From positions 5,379,748 to 5,443,747 of the forward strand of contig NZ_CP036266.1 in NCBI RefSeq assembly GCF_007744075.1: 64,000 bases of DNA. Direction: 5' to 3'. Both the position numbers and the translations under genes were made by a program. This document shows positions 27,391-35,600 of the stretch, piece after piece. The DNA comes from Gimesia chilikensis. Its GTDB lineage: Bacteria > Planctomycetota > Planctomycetia > Planctomycetales > Planctomycetaceae. How positions within the stretch are numbered: the first letter of the stretch is position 1; every line of letters starts with the position of its first letter. Below the pieces are notes generated by a model. The model saw only the letters and a program-made list of their open reading frames with translations, did no database searches and was not told the DNA's origin.

Positions 27391-28494
27391 CTATGGCTCT
27401 GACCGATTCAATCGCTGCATCGCAGCCTGTGACTCCCGGTCAGCGATATGCGTGTAGTGTTGCAGTGTCTTATGATCGACGTGACCCACCCACTTGCGGA
27501 TGATCGCTTCAGGGATGCCCTGCACAATGGCCCGCGAAATAAAGCTGTGCCGGAACGTGTGCAGGTGCCCTTTCAGTCCCAGCTTTTTAAGAGTCCGTTT
27601 GAGAGACTCCAGCAGTCTGCGTTCCGAGATCTGATGATCGCCTTGGGGATATCGCTTGGACGCCCTGGCCGTAAAGACCCAGCGACTGCGCCGGGGCTGT
27701 GCCTGCAGAACCTTACGAGCACGAGCAGAGATCGGGATCGAACGTACGTTCCCGGTCTTTGTCGTCCAGTCATCCTTAGGCCGGACATGAATTAGTCCCT
27801 GCTTCAGCTCAACATCGTCCCAGGTCAGCCACCGGAGTTCCCCGATCCGCAGTCCGGTTTCTGCCAAGAATGTAAATACCGGCCAGTGAACCTTGGAACT
27901 GGACGTAAGGACCTGTTCGACCTCCTCCCAACTCCAGAACGGTTGCGGTTCTGATTTAGGTTCAGTGAGCTTCAAACCTTCCAGCGGATCCTCGTTGAGC
28001 ATGCGACGCGTCTTGGCAAAGAGTAAGAGGCGACGGATCACTCCCACTTCGGTATAGATCGTCTTGGGTTTTGCCCCATCCTGTTTTCGGTATTGCCGGT
28101 AGGCATCCACAAAGCGCATGTCGAGCTGTTCCAGCTTATAAAGATCACGTGATTCAGCAAAATCAGCGACCCCTTTCAGAACCTGTCTGTATTTACTGAT
28201 GGTCTTCGGACGCAACTCTTCCGTTTTGCAACTTTGAATGAGTGCTTCTATCGCATCGGTAATCAGAGCTGGTTCAGATTCAACCGTTTTTACCGCCTCT
28301 CCTTTTAACAGTTCTCGCTCCAGGGCAAGTGCCCTGGCACGCGCTTCCTTCTTATTCGAAGTTTTCAGAGATTTGCGAATCTGTTTACCGCGAAATTGCA
28401 TATTGAGATACCAGACACCGTTCCGGTTAAATATCGATGCAACCTCACCTACACGTTCATTATTCATATTGACGTTTTTAATTTTCGTATTCAT
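27391..28494 (-). CDS. Tyrosine recombinase / integrase
   Basis: A 367-residue site-specific recombinase with an N-terminal core-binding domain (about residues 60-160) and a canonical catalytic domain: Arg in TGLRIGELRWL, beta-strand Lys region KTGNVRSIPI, HTFRHSF, WVGHVDHKT and the nucleophile Tyr in LQHYTHIADRE. All catalytic residues are intact. The ATG at 28494 is preceded by AAGGAG, which lies in the end of the upstream HTH gene. Together with the HTH protein and the serine recombinase it forms a mobility module. Confidence 0.9.
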   Translation of the reverse strand: MNTKIKNVNMNNERVGEVASIFNRNGVWYLNMQFRGKQIRKSLKTSNKKEARARALALERELLKGEAVKTVESEPALITDAIEALIQSCKTEELRPKTISKYRQVLKGVADFAESRDLYKLEQLDMRFVDAYRQYRKQDGAKPKTIYTEVGVIRRLLLFAKTRRMLNEDPLEGLKLTEPKSEPQPFWSWEEVEQVLTSSSKVHWPVFTFLAETGLRIGELRWLTWDDVELKQGLIHVRPKDDWTTKTGNVRSIPISARARKVLQAQPRRSRWVFTARASKRYPQGDHQISERRLLESLKRTLKKLGLKGHLHTFRHSFISRAIVQGIPEAIIRKWVGHVDHKTLQHYTHIADRESQAAMQRLNRSEP

Positions 28495-28499
28495 AATTT

Positions 28500-28751
28500 C
28501 TATACTCCTTTACTCATCAGCTTGAGAACCAAGCGATCACGGAGAAAACGCAGATGCTTGCCTAACCGCTGAACACAGCCCGTTAGCTTGCCTTCTGAGT
28601 TCCACTGGTAGATGGTCGCTTTGGGGACCTGTAACAGATCTGCTGCCTGGTCGATGGACAGCAATGGTGGGTATCTGATGCCCCAGTCCCCGACTGAAAA
28701 AGCCTGAGTAACTTCCTTCTGAGTGACCTTGAGAGTTTTCCTGTCTCTCAT
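28500..28751 (-). CDS. Excisionase-like helix-turn-helix protein
   Basis: An 83-residue protein with a MerR/HTH_17-type DNA-binding fold: LLSIDQAADLLQVPKATIYQ followed by WNSEGKLTGCVQRLGKHLRF. Such proteins direct excision by the partner integrase or control its promoter. The ATG at 28751 has AGGAGG six bases upstream, so a longer frame to 28823 is rejected. It ends five bases before the integrase start. Confidence 0.85.
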   Translation of the reverse strand: MRDRKTLKVTQKEVTQAFSVGDWGIRYPPLLSIDQAADLLQVPKATIYQWNSEGKLTGCVQRLGKHLRFLRDRLVLKLMSKGV

Positions 28752-28910
28752 TGCAGACCTCCTGCTCTGGGGTTCAAAAGTGGGGGACAAGACACCACGC
28801 CAAAAGTGGGCCTCCCTCGGCAAGGTGATTTCCGGACGGGTTCAATTTATAAAAAAATAGAAATTGGCAGCAGGTGGCTGCCATATGTCATTCTTATGTA
28901 AGGGATTACA

Positions 28911-30251
28911 GTGATTATGGTTTCAGGAAACTGCGCAGAATCGAATTTCGGCACTGTCAGAATTGAACTCCCGGAAAGTCATAGTGAGTTAACCCCAGGG
29001 TTAGAAAGGGCGTGTCAAGTAGCCACTGCCAGACATGTCTACCGGTGGGGCCCATCAGACACCTTGCGAGGTGAGTTACCGGCTGATTTTGAGCTACGGT
29101 TTAACTGTCTGACAGACAAAGACGGCTTACGGCGTTTTTATCCGACACTGGGCAGTGAGGGGTTAATCAGTATGCTTTTCGCCGGTGGGCTGGCCATTTC
29201 AATCAAGCAGAATGGACTCAGTGGTGAGCAGGCCCGGAACTCTCGAATGAAGTTTCTGCTGTTTCAGAAAATGCGAAAGCTGAATAATCGTCAGCAAAGA
29301 AAGTTTCAGGGGATCAAGGACCTCTATATAAAGAGACCGGGACGTTCTGATAAAGGCCAACGCAATGTACTGCCTGACTCCCTAGGTATGATTTCTGATT
29401 GCGACGACTTCCCTTGGGGGATGAATAAACTGCGAATAGAGGGAGAGAAACTGGCCAGGGCGTATGGATACAATCGACCAAGTATGCATCAGACGATTGA
29501 GTACGGATTATTCGCAGCGGCGCGATCGCGCCCTCTCATGATTGAAGAGCCAGAGCAAGTCGAAGGTCTGTTGCGCATTGCCCTGTATAACGAACAGAAT
29601 ACTTGTGACTGCGATTTTCAGACCAGAGAATGGATTGAGGGTGAAGTAGTGGCGGCGACTGATGCTCATCTGAATGACTCGCAAGATGATTTCAATGAGT
29701 GGTTTTGGGGAAGCAAAAACTCCTTCTTGAAGCAAATCGCCAGAAAACGATGTCCTTACGGAAATGTTACGAATCCCATGGTCCGTAAGGTCCTACTGGA
29801 TTTAGGATGGCAAGCTTATACCTACGTTGCTGACTGCATTCACGCGCAGATGTGTAACTTTCAGAATGCCCTGTTAAATCCTTTGAATAAACAGGAGCGA
29901 CAGATTTATGAGATGCTTTATCAGAAGCAAAGCTATCTGGCAAATTTACCGCTATTACTGCTCTATGAACGAATACCCTTTTTGAAAGCCCCCATGCTGG
30001 CCGTTCTCAACGGCCAAAACGATTTTGAGTTTGCGGGTACTGTCCATCAGCTTTTGTATTACTATTCGCAAATGTCTGATTCGCGTCGCGGGGCAGATCG
30101 CCTGATACAAGATTTTCATGTGTCCTGCCGATCACAGAACCGTCCCATAAAAATTTTGGAATTTGATGAGTCATGCCCCGTGGAAGACAATGGAAAACGT
30201 CGAAAGTACAAACCGCTCTATGATGAAGATAATCAAGGCTGGGATGACTGA
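28911..30251 (+). CDS. Hypothetical protein
   Basis: A 446-residue soluble protein of no recognised family. The N-terminal region is cysteine-poor; the middle holds KFLLFQKMRKLNNRQQRKFQ and an acidic-aromatic stretch DFNEWFWGSKNSFLKQIARK; the C terminus is charged. AGGG at 28901-28904 is six bases before the GTG at 28911; ATG 28917 is the alternative. The gene is divergent from the recombinase module and converges on the small gene at 30233, overlapping it by 19 bases. Confidence 0.55.
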   Translation: MIMVSGNCAESNFGTVRIELPESHSELTPGLERACQVATARHVYRWGPSDTLRGELPADFELRFNCLTDKDGLRRFYPTLGSEGLISMLFAGGLAISIKQNGLSGEQARNSRMKFLLFQKMRKLNNRQQRKFQGIKDLYIKRPGRSDKGQRNVLPDSLGMISDCDDFPWGMNKLRIEGEKLARAYGYNRPSMHQTIEYGLFAAARSRPLMIEEPEQVEGLLRIALYNEQNTCDCDFQTREWIEGEVVAATDAHLNDSQDDFNEWFWGSKNSFLKQIARKRCPYGNVTNPMVRKVLLDLGWQAYTYVADCIHAQMCNFQNALLNPLNKQERQIYEMLYQKQSYLANLPLLLLYERIPFLKAPMLAVLNGQNDFEFAGTVHQLLYYYSQMSDSRRGADRLIQDFHVSCRSQNRPIKILEFDESCPVEDNGKRRKYKPLYDEDNQGWDD

Positions 30252-30391
30252 TTTTTCTTGTGCTTTATTTTCTGCTCTGTATGCCAGCGTTTTGCCAGTG
30301 CAGTTGCGATCACGCGTGCAAATTCCTTTGCTCCTGTATTTAATGCTTGTTTTTTACCAGATCGATTTGAGCGTTGTATTTTAGGTTGCAT
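30233..30391 (-). CDS. Small basic protein downstream of E1
   Basis: A 52-residue lysine- and arginine-rich product (QPKIQRSNRSGKKQALNTGA, then KEFARVIATALAKRWH). The ATG at 30391 has a strong AAGGAG seven bases before it, which is the main support. It lies 157 bases after the E1 gene on the same strand and could be the last gene of that operon. It overlaps the 3' end of the convergent gene. No family is recognised. Confidence 0.45.
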   Translation of the reverse strand: MQPKIQRSNRSGKKQALNTGAKEFARVIATALAKRWHTEQKIKHKKNQSSQP

Positions 30392-30548
30392 TCTTTCTCT
30401 CCTTACAATGTCTGATGATAAATTAAACGACTTTAGAGATATGGGCTGACCAGATCATAAAACTGCCATTTAGGTGTCGGAAAACTGTTGCTGACATTGC
30501 TGATTTTCAACAAAACAGGTTTTCCTGATAAACAATTAGCTCCTGTTT

Positions 30549-31202
30549 TCAAATACAAAGCTCTCCCGCAAGCAGATTCAAAGTCAGATCTCGATCTACA
30601 GACAGGTCGCGTAGCCAGCGTGTGCACTGATGTAGCATCAGTCCTGCGGCAATACCGGCGGTATAGATCGTACTGCGGGAAGTGCAGGTCCCGGTCTGCG
30701 CTTCTGCCTGGGGAAACAGCGCAGTGTCGTAGTGCGTGCGGGATGGTGAGTCTACGGCTGTCAGGATCCGCAGGACCTCGCCTCGCATGCGTCCGTCACT
30801 CCAGAATGCGCACTGATCACGGAGCGTCCTCCAGATGGCAGCCCGGCTGCTGATTGAGTCCACGCAGCAGAAGACGACTTCTCCCGTTCCCAGCCCCGGC
30901 CGGAAACGGTCATTTACCATTTCAACTTCAATCCCGGCATCAATGGCCAGCAGCGCCCGGGCCGTTGCTGCCACCTTAAACTGCCCCAGATCCCTTTCCA
31001 GGTAGCCCTGCGTGGTAATGTTTGTCGCTTCCACCCGATCGAAGTCCACCAGCTGGAGCTGACGTACCCCCAGGGACGCCAGTTGCAGGGCCACCTGCCT
31101 GCCGATGGCCCCTACTCCGATGACGGTCACCGTTAAGGAGCGCAGTTTTTCAGCGGGAACGAGTTCCGACTGACGTTCAAAACGATCCAGAGTTGTATTC
31201 AT
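30549..31202 (-). CDS. E1-like ThiF-family adenylyltransferase of Ubl operon
   Basis: A 217-residue compact E1-like protein: FERQSEL, the ATP-binding loop [11 protein letters not shown] (about residues 27-36), [17 protein letters not shown], and a C-terminal [20 protein letters not shown] segment whose cysteine is a candidate for thioester formation. It resembles the ThiF protein of PRTRC-type gene clusters. It should adenylate the small ubiquitin-like protein at 33094 and pass it to the E2 at 31802. It is 55 bases downstream of the JAB gene. It lacks the CxxC zinc pair seen in the other two E1 proteins of this window. Confidence 0.85.
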   Translation of the reverse strand: MNTTLDRFERQSELVPAEKLRSLTVTVIGVGAIGRQVALQLASLGVRQLQLVDFDRVEATNITTQGYLERDLGQFKVAATARALLAIDAGIEVEMVNDRFRPGLGTGEVVFCCVDSISSRAAIWRTLRDQCAFWSDGRMRGEVLRILTAVDSPSRTHYDTALFPQAEAQTGTCTSRSTIYTAGIAAGLMLHQCTRWLRDLSVDRDLTLNLLAGELCI

Positions 31203-31257
31203 AAAAGTCTCTTTCTTTTAAAAAATGATTGATTTAGAACATGCTGCACCTGGCCCC

Positions 31258-31917
31258 TCAGATGGGGAGCCAGGGCCATTGTTCGGAAAGATAAGGTTCG
31301 TCACCGGGCAGGAAATCCAGGTCCCAGATGGGAGCCACGGGGGTTTCCTGCACACACTGCTGGAATTCCCCCTCCCAGGCAGCCTGATTGCTGCCGGTAA
31401 ATTCCTCCCGAAAATCAATGCCCACAGAAAGCGGCTCTGGCTGGGAGTGACCTGTGCGTTTCAGCTCAGCATAGCTGGCTCCGTTTCGAGCCAGAATAAA
31501 CATCACTGCCCAGTCACAGTTGCCAAAAACGCGGGCAAAGGTTTCGTGATCGACACCACTCGGCTCCGCAGAATTTCCCGGATGTGTATGAATCCAGATC
31601 CGGGCAAACTGCTCTGGATGCCGCCCCGCGTCGATTTGGTCGTCAAAGTAATCGGCAACCGCTGTGTCGTCGAAAGCGACGGTGACTTCGGTGCAGGACT
31701 GGCTGACCAGGACGATGTCCTTGACGAATCGGGGCTGCCCGGGATCGGTAATCCCGAAGCCGCCCACCTCAGTCATTCCGCGGTCACGCAGGTAGATCAG
31801 CTTAGCCCAGGCATACGGGCTGAACTTCAACAGGCGACGTTTCCTGCGCTGGGGACGCTTCCGACGCGGACGATGCAGCAGGCGATGTGTTACTGGATGA
31901 GTCTTCGGATGGGGCAT
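31258..31917 (-). CDS. JAB/MPN (JAMM) peptidase of Ubl operon
   Basis: A 219-residue protein with a basic N terminus and a JAB domain. The metal site is complete: Glu50 in TEVGGFGI, H110-T-H112, seven residues, S120-x-x-D123 (HTHPGNSAEPSGVDHE). It should mature the ubiquitin-like precursor and/or remove it from targets. The ATG at 31917 has GAGGAAG about eight bases upstream and lies 116 bases inside the end of the E2 gene, so the two genes overlap in different frames; the basic N-terminal tail is read from the same DNA as the Ser-rich E2 tail. Confidence 0.85.
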   Translation of the reverse strand: MPHPKTHPVTHRLLHRPRRKRPQRRKRRLLKFSPYAWAKLIYLRDRGMTEVGGFGITDPGQPRFVKDIVLVSQSCTEVTVAFDDTAVADYFDDQIDAGRHPEQFARIWIHTHPGNSAEPSGVDHETFARVFGNCDWAVMFILARNGASYAELKRTGHSQPEPLSVGIDFREEFTGSNQAAWEGEFQQCVQETPVAPIWDLDFLPGDEPYLSEQWPWLPI

Positions 31918-32866
31918 GAGAATCTTCCTCGCTTTCTTTAAGACAGGCAGGACAGGTTTCAGAACAGAGACAGGAGTGACAGCAGCATTCGCTGCAGGAA
32001 GCACAGGTCGACAGGCAGCTGCGACAGAAGATTTCGTTACACGATTCGCAACAGTCAGCGCAACTGGAACAGAGGGCGTCCCCACAACGGGCACAGCCCC
32101 GCCTGCAATAACCGCAGGTGGTCTGCTCACAAATCGAGCAGGTGTGACTCTCATTGCGCGAAACAGAGTCACCGCAGTCGGCACACTCGAGACTGTACCA
32201 GCGACTCAGCGGGACGTAAGCCGAACCCGAGTTGTACGTGTGCAGGATCTGCTGGACCAACAGAAAGAAATCACCGATCCGCCCCTCGGCCAGAGCCCTG
32301 CTGATGGGGATTTTTCCTTCCCCCTCACACAGGGTATCCGCCTGCACGTGCGGATGATGGACATCGTCGTCTCCGGTTTCGGCCAGGGAGACGACCCGGT
32401 AAGGTTGTGGCTCTCCGAGCTCACTCCAGCGCAGTCGGATCTCGAAACAGCCCAGATCGATGCCTTCCAGAACAATGGGCGGCGTCTGAACGACAATTTC
32501 TTTTTCGTCCCAGTCAATCGCGACAGCTTCAAACTCGGAGGAGAGTGCACGGAGTTCAGCATCAATCTCGCGTAGCGAGGGGACGGTCGTGGTAACCTGA
32601 TTTTGCAGCAGTCCGTCCCGGTAAGCCGCCCACTCCCGGATGGCTGAAGTCAGAGACTGCTGGAACCTTTCACGACAACGTCGGCTGGCGATCGGATACT
32701 GTTTTAAACAGGCTTTGTGATAGAGACGCTCCCAGCGGTTCACCCTGAGCCAGGCATCTTGGGGAAGCGGTGGCAGTCGCTCCTGCCGGGATGCAACTTC
32801 GACATACCGCACTGCGACCTCCCGTGCCACACGGAGCCAATGCCGCGACTCCTGATCTTGGTGCAT
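31802..32866 (-). CDS. E2-like conjugating enzyme fused to cysteine-rich RING-like region
   Basis: A 354-residue protein in three parts. Residues 1-95 are helical. Residues 98-225 form an RWD/UBC-like domain with HPHVQADTLCEG (His171-Pro-His173, Cys180), matching the HPN...C catalytic layout of E2 enzymes, then FFLLVQQILHTYNSGSAYVP. Residues 228-308 hold about thirteen CxxC-type pairs (CADCG, CSIC, CGYC, CARCGD, CSSC, CESCNEIF and so on), consistent with RING/B-box-like zinc fingers. The acidic Ser-rich tail is probably disordered. E2 and an E3-like zinc region in one chain would allow direct ligation. AGGAG lies before ATG 32866, under a hairpin at 32885. Confidence 0.8.
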   Translation of the reverse strand: MHQDQESRHWLRVAREVAVRYVEVASRQERLPPLPQDAWLRVNRWERLYHKACLKQYPIASRRCRERFQQSLTSAIREWAAYRDGLLQNQVTTTVPSLREIDAELRALSSEFEAVAIDWDEKEIVVQTPPIVLEGIDLGCFEIRLRWSELGEPQPYRVVSLAETGDDDVHHPHVQADTLCEGEGKIPISRALAEGRIGDFFLLVQQILHTYNSGSAYVPLSRWYSLECADCGDSVSRNESHTCSICEQTTCGYCRRGCARCGDALCSSCADCCESCNEIFCRSCLSTCASCSECCCHSCLCSETCPACLKESEEDSHAPSEDSSSNTSPAASSASEASPAQETSPVEVQPVCLG

Positions 32867-32884
32867 AACAGACTCCTTAAAATG

Positions 32885-32916
32885 AAGAGACCACCCGGTT
32901 TCACAGGTGGTCTCTT
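32885..32916 (-). promoter_or_regulatory. Intergenic hairpin before the E2 gene
   Basis: AAGAGACCACC (32885-32895) pairs perfectly with GGTGGTCTCTT (32906-32916), 11 bp, 10-base loop. It ends 18 bases before the E2 start and has no long T-run, so an RNA-processing, stability or partial-termination role is more likely than full termination. Confidence 0.6.
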
Positions 32917-32950
32917 TGATGGAATAAAAACTCGAAACGACGGGGATCGT

Positions 32951-33142
32951 TCAACGACGTCGGCGAAACGGCTTACTGGATCGACTGTGGGGACGAATCT
33001 CACCCCCATGCAGCATGCTTGCTGCCATGACGCCGACACTGATCCAGAAGACAAGCCATGACTCGGTGGCCCCGCCGATCGATGCTGAGACGATCACGAT
33101 AATGTAGAAATAGAGACTGTTGAGTCGTTGTCGGGCTCCCAT
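32951..33142 (-). CDS. Small membrane protein in Ubl operon
   Basis: A 63-residue protein with two hydrophobic segments ([14 protein letters not shown] and [17 protein letters not shown]) and a very basic C terminus ([11 protein letters not shown]). AGGAG lies five bases before the ATG at 33142. It overlaps the 3' end of the ubiquitin-like gene by 49 bases in another frame. The role is unknown; it could tether the pathway to the membrane. Confidence 0.6.
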   Translation of the reverse strand: MGARQRLNSLYFYIIVIVSASIGGATESWLVFWISVGVMAASMLHGGEIRPHSRSSKPFRRRR

Positions 33143-33417
33143 AGGGCTCCTTTCAACCGGGACAAGAGAAAACAGACGAGCGGTAACAGGGGCAATCGTG
33201 CCGCCCCCTCAATCTTGGTGGGAGTGATCGAAACACGATCTCCTTCCTGCAGGATGTAGTTGGCAGTTGTTGGCTGACGATTGACACGGATCAGGTAGTC
33301 TTGTGGACGTCCATGGGGCAGTCGCTGCTGAAACAGCGCCGCCACACTCAGGCCGGCACTGATTTCAATCTGGTCAGCAAACCCGGAACCGTCATTGTTG
33401 ATAAATAGAATTTGCAT
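33094..33417 (-). CDS. Ubiquitin-like (PRTRC-C/ThiS-like) protein
   Basis: A 107-residue protein. Residues 1-72 have the beta-grasp signature of the PRTRC system protein C and related ubiquitin-like proteins: [39 protein letters not shown], then [18 protein letters not shown] 35-residue hydrophobic tail follows Gly71-Ala72-Ala73, where related proteins end or are cut, suggesting a precursor that the operon's JAB peptidase might process. AGGAGA is five bases before ATG 33417, so the frame extending to 33450 is rejected. It should be the conjugated or carrier component for the E1, E2 and JAB genes downstream. Confidence 0.8.
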   Translation of the reverse strand: MQILFINNDGSGFADQIEISAGLSVAALFQQRLPHGRPQDYLIRVNRQPTTANYILQEGDRVSITPTKIEGAARLPLLPLVCFLLSRLKGALWEPDNDSTVSISTLS

Positions 33418-33471
33418 ACATTTCTCCTGGATGTTTGAGTAAAAATTCATTCGCTGTGGTCAGCGAAGAGG

Positions 33472-33753
33472 TCAGTAGTCTTCGGGTAACAGAATGTTGG
33501 TCGCAGAGCGGTCTGCCACGGTGATGATCCAGAACTTGATCTGGTCCGCTGTGTGGTAAACCGACAGCAGTCGATCACCGTTCAGTAAAGCGGCATCATT
33601 GGCTTCCGCATCCGCGGGACAGCAGTCGCCCCAGTCACCGGCAAGATGGCGGGCCAGGGCGCGCTGCATCTCATGCTGTGGTAACTGCTCCAGCGCGTTG
33701 CGTGTGGCCAGAATCATGCCCAGCGAAAACCGGGGACGATTGGATCGAACCAT
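33472..33753 (-). CDS. Small conserved accessory protein
   Basis: A 93-residue protein with the pattern GMILATRNALEQL, ARHLAGDWGDC, AALLNGDRLLSVYHT and WIITVADRSATNILLPEDY. I recognise this as a widespread small protein of plasmids and mobile islands with no assigned function. The ATG at 33753 follows GGGAG; an in-frame GTG at 33759 is the alternative. It precedes the ubiquitin-like gene by 54 bases. Confidence 0.7.
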   Translation of the reverse strand: MVRSNRPRFSLGMILATRNALEQLPQHEMQRALARHLAGDWGDCCPADAEANDAALLNGDRLLSVYHTADQIKFWIITVADRSATNILLPEDY

Positions 33754-33792
33754 AGTCACTCCCTGTCAAATAGTAGATGATTCATGACCAGA

Positions 33793-33975
33793 TCAGTCTT
33801 CGTTGGTCTGAAAGTAGAATTGCCACATGCCCCAGAGCGTGGCGGGCAAAGCCAGCAAGAGAGGCCAGCCCAGAAAACAGCCGGCAATCAGACAGGCCAC
33901 AGTCCAGAAACTGATCGAATGGAGAGTGTGCTCCAGTAATTGGGCTTCTCGGGTATCTTTAGGATGAGAGTCCAT
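33793..33975 (-). CDS. Small two-helix membrane protein
   Basis: A 60-residue protein with hydrophobic helices at about residues 21-38 and 40-54 (FWTVACLIAGCFLGWPLLLA...LWGMWQFYF). It starts three bases after the stop of the upstream gene, which makes coupling likely. No family is recognised. Confidence 0.55.
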   Translation of the reverse strand: MDSHPKDTREAQLLEHTLHSISFWTVACLIAGCFLGWPLLLALPATLWGMWQFYFQTNED

Positions 33976-33978
33976 GGT

Positions 33979-34200
33979 CTAAATCAACCCTGGTACTCGG
34001 CCACAGCGTTGGGCAAACAACGCCACATTCTGCTGCAGACTGAGCTCATCCCAGTCCACTGACTGAGGCGGCCGCAGGTCTGGTTCGGGATCAAAGTTCA
34101 CTTGCATTGGGTTGGCGAGACTGAAGCCCCGCTGCCGAATGGCCCGCAGATCTTCGCCGGTGGCTGCGGCCACCGCCTGGTCCAGGTCCTGTTGAGTCAT
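33979..34200 (-). CDS. Small acidic protein in Ubl operon
   Basis: A 73-residue soluble protein: LDQAVAAATGEDLRAIRQRG and a Pro/Asp-rich middle (NFDPEPDLRPPQSVDWDEL). It has a good site (GAGGAG five bases before ATG 34200). I believe this type recurs in similar planctomycete clusters, but have no functional assignment. A hairpin sits 26 bases upstream of the start. Confidence 0.6.
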   Translation of the reverse strand: MTQQDLDQAVAAATGEDLRAIRQRGFSLANPMQVNFDPEPDLRPPQSVDWDELSLQQNVALFAQRCGRVPGLI

Positions 34201-34225
34201 CGTTCACTCCTCATGAAAAGAGAAT

Positions 34226-34251
34226 ACGACCACCGGCACGCGGGTGGTCGT
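34226..34251 (-). promoter_or_regulatory. Intergenic hairpin in Ubl operon
   Basis: ACGACCACC (34226-34234) pairs with GGTGGTCGT (34243-34251), 9 bp, 8-base loop, followed on the minus strand by ATTCTCTTTTC. It shares the GACCACC/GGTGGTC core with the hairpin at 32885. Confidence 0.55.
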
Positions 34252-34293
34252 GAGAAAATACACAACCACCCCGCGCTCACAGGGCAGTACCGT

Positions 34294-34539
34294 TTACGTG
34301 TTCGAGAGCAGCCAGTGCTGCTCCAGCCAGGCGACCTCGGCGGCCAGGGCCTCTGATCTCAGGGGAAACGGCCCCAGCAGGGGACCGCTCACCGGACTGA
34401 GGTCAGCCGTCCATTGTCCGTCTGCCGTTGGTTCCACATGGGAGCCCCGCTGGATCTGTGGTGTTCCCAGCGCAGTCAGTTCCAGAGTTTCGTCATAGAG
34501 GCAACGGATGGTTGCTTCCGGGGTAATCAGCAGCTCCAT
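34294..34539 (-). CDS. Small conserved accessory protein
   Basis: An 81-residue protein: ELLITPEATIRCLYDETLEL, SHVEPTADGQWTADLSPVSG, then LRSEALAAEVAWLEQHWL. It reads as a complete small domain that I associate with the same type of island; function unknown. Its ribosome site (AGGTGA) overlaps the stop codon of the DUF3150-like gene, indicating coupled translation. Confidence 0.65.
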   Translation of the reverse strand: MELLITPEATIRCLYDETLELTALGTPQIQRGSHVEPTADGQWTADLSPVSGPLLGPFPLRSEALAAEVAWLEQHWLLSNT

Positions 34540-34548
34540 CTGGTCACC

Positions 34549-35499
34549 TCACTGCGCACGCCGCAAGATATTACGGCGGGGGCGATCCAGCAGCAGTCCT
34601 TCCAGGGAAGACTGGACTCCCGAGAGCTGCGAGGCGACCTTTTGCCGCAGATTGCCGTTATCCCGCAACTGCTGCGGAGCAACACCAGTCACAATCTGCT
34701 GCGCCCGTTCTACGAGTGCATCGAGTTGATCATTGGAGCGGACATTGAGCTGCTGAAATCGTTCAAAGAAGTCTGACAGATTGGAAACCGCGGTATCGCG
34801 GAACACCTTTGGTTTGCCATCGGATTGACCACTCAAACGCTCGGTCAGGTGTTCGACCAGTCGTCCCAGTTCTTCCAGGAAAGCCTGTTCGGCCAGTTGC
34901 ACGGCCTCATCAAACCGCTGCTGTACCCGCTGGCATTCCTGGACATAGACTTCCGGGTTCAGTTGTTTGAGATAGTTTGGTGGCTCCACCGCCGGAAAAT
35001 CATGCTCGATGGCAAACAGCCCTGCCAGGGAGTGGGGATAGTCGGCGGGATCATAGAGGTCCCCCAGGCGGATGCGCGCGGCCGCCTTGAGTTCTTCGAA
35101 ATGCCGGTCCAGTTCGCGTACCGCGGTTTCCAGTTCTACCTGGAACTCGCTCATCCGCTGATCAAAGTCGGTGATCTCTGACTGCCGGATCAGGCGAATA
35201 CCCGCTTCAGGATAGGGCAAGGAGATGCCTTTCCAGTAAGCGACAGCCCTTCCTCGGACCGCGGTCACGGCTTTGAAGGCGGGATGCGTGGTATCCAGCA
35301 GCTTTTTCCCGGCGGAGAGAAATTTCCCCTCGGCACCGAAGGAATCCGCGGCCTGGTTTTTCTGGACGGCCGTGAGGGACTTGCGGACGCCCAGCCAGGT
35401 GAAACTGAGTCGGGCTGCCGCCATCGTGGTCCGCAGTCGCTCGGCTGGCCTGCCGCTGGAGGCGGCAGGCTGTGGTTCATCGAGAATAGAGTGATTCAT
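34549..35499 (-). CDS. DUF3150-like coiled protein
   Basis: A 316-residue, largely helical protein. The arrangement LLDTTHPAFKAVTAVRGRAV, YPEAGIRLIRQSEITDFDQR and long amphipathic helices (ELETAVRELDRHFEELKAAA) is like DUF3150, a family found on plasmids and phages. It has no catalytic motif. AAAGGAG lies four bases before ATG 35499. Its conserved place among the small accessory genes suggests it is part of the same system, perhaps a scaffold or substrate. Confidence 0.55.
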   Translation of the reverse strand: MNHSILDEPQPAASSGRPAERLRTTMAAARLSFTWLGVRKSLTAVQKNQAADSFGAEGKFLSAGKKLLDTTHPAFKAVTAVRGRAVAYWKGISLPYPEAGIRLIRQSEITDFDQRMSEFQVELETAVRELDRHFEELKAAARIRLGDLYDPADYPHSLAGLFAIEHDFPAVEPPNYLKQLNPEVYVQECQRVQQRFDEAVQLAEQAFLEELGRLVEHLTERLSGQSDGKPKVFRDTAVSNLSDFFERFQQLNVRSNDQLDALVERAQQIVTGVAPQQLRDNGNLRQKVASQLSGVQSSLEGLLLDRPRRNILRRAQ

Positions 35500-35531
35500 A
35501 ATGCTCCTTTATTAAGAGTGGGAAATGAAAA

Positions 35532-35563
35532 ATGCCGCCCAGCCCCAAAGGACTGAACGGCAT
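35532..35563 (-). promoter_or_regulatory. Intergenic hairpin before DUF3150-like gene
   Basis: ATGCCG (35532-35537) pairs with CGGCAT (35558-35563); on the minus strand it is followed by TTTTTC, so a weak terminator or attenuator is possible. Confidence 0.45.
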
Positions 35564-35600
35564 CAACAGGAGAACCAGAGTCTCTTTAAATGATCGCATG

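Noticed and set aside
21662-28494. Tyrosine recombinases as the integrase of the attC-like array
   Set aside because: Neither shows a recognisable IntI-type additional domain, and both lie more than 10 kb away beside other elements.
31225-31941. Forward open frame of 238 codons
   Set aside because: Antisense to the JAB gene, whose JAMM motif and ribosome site are clear; high-GC third positions produce such shadow frames.
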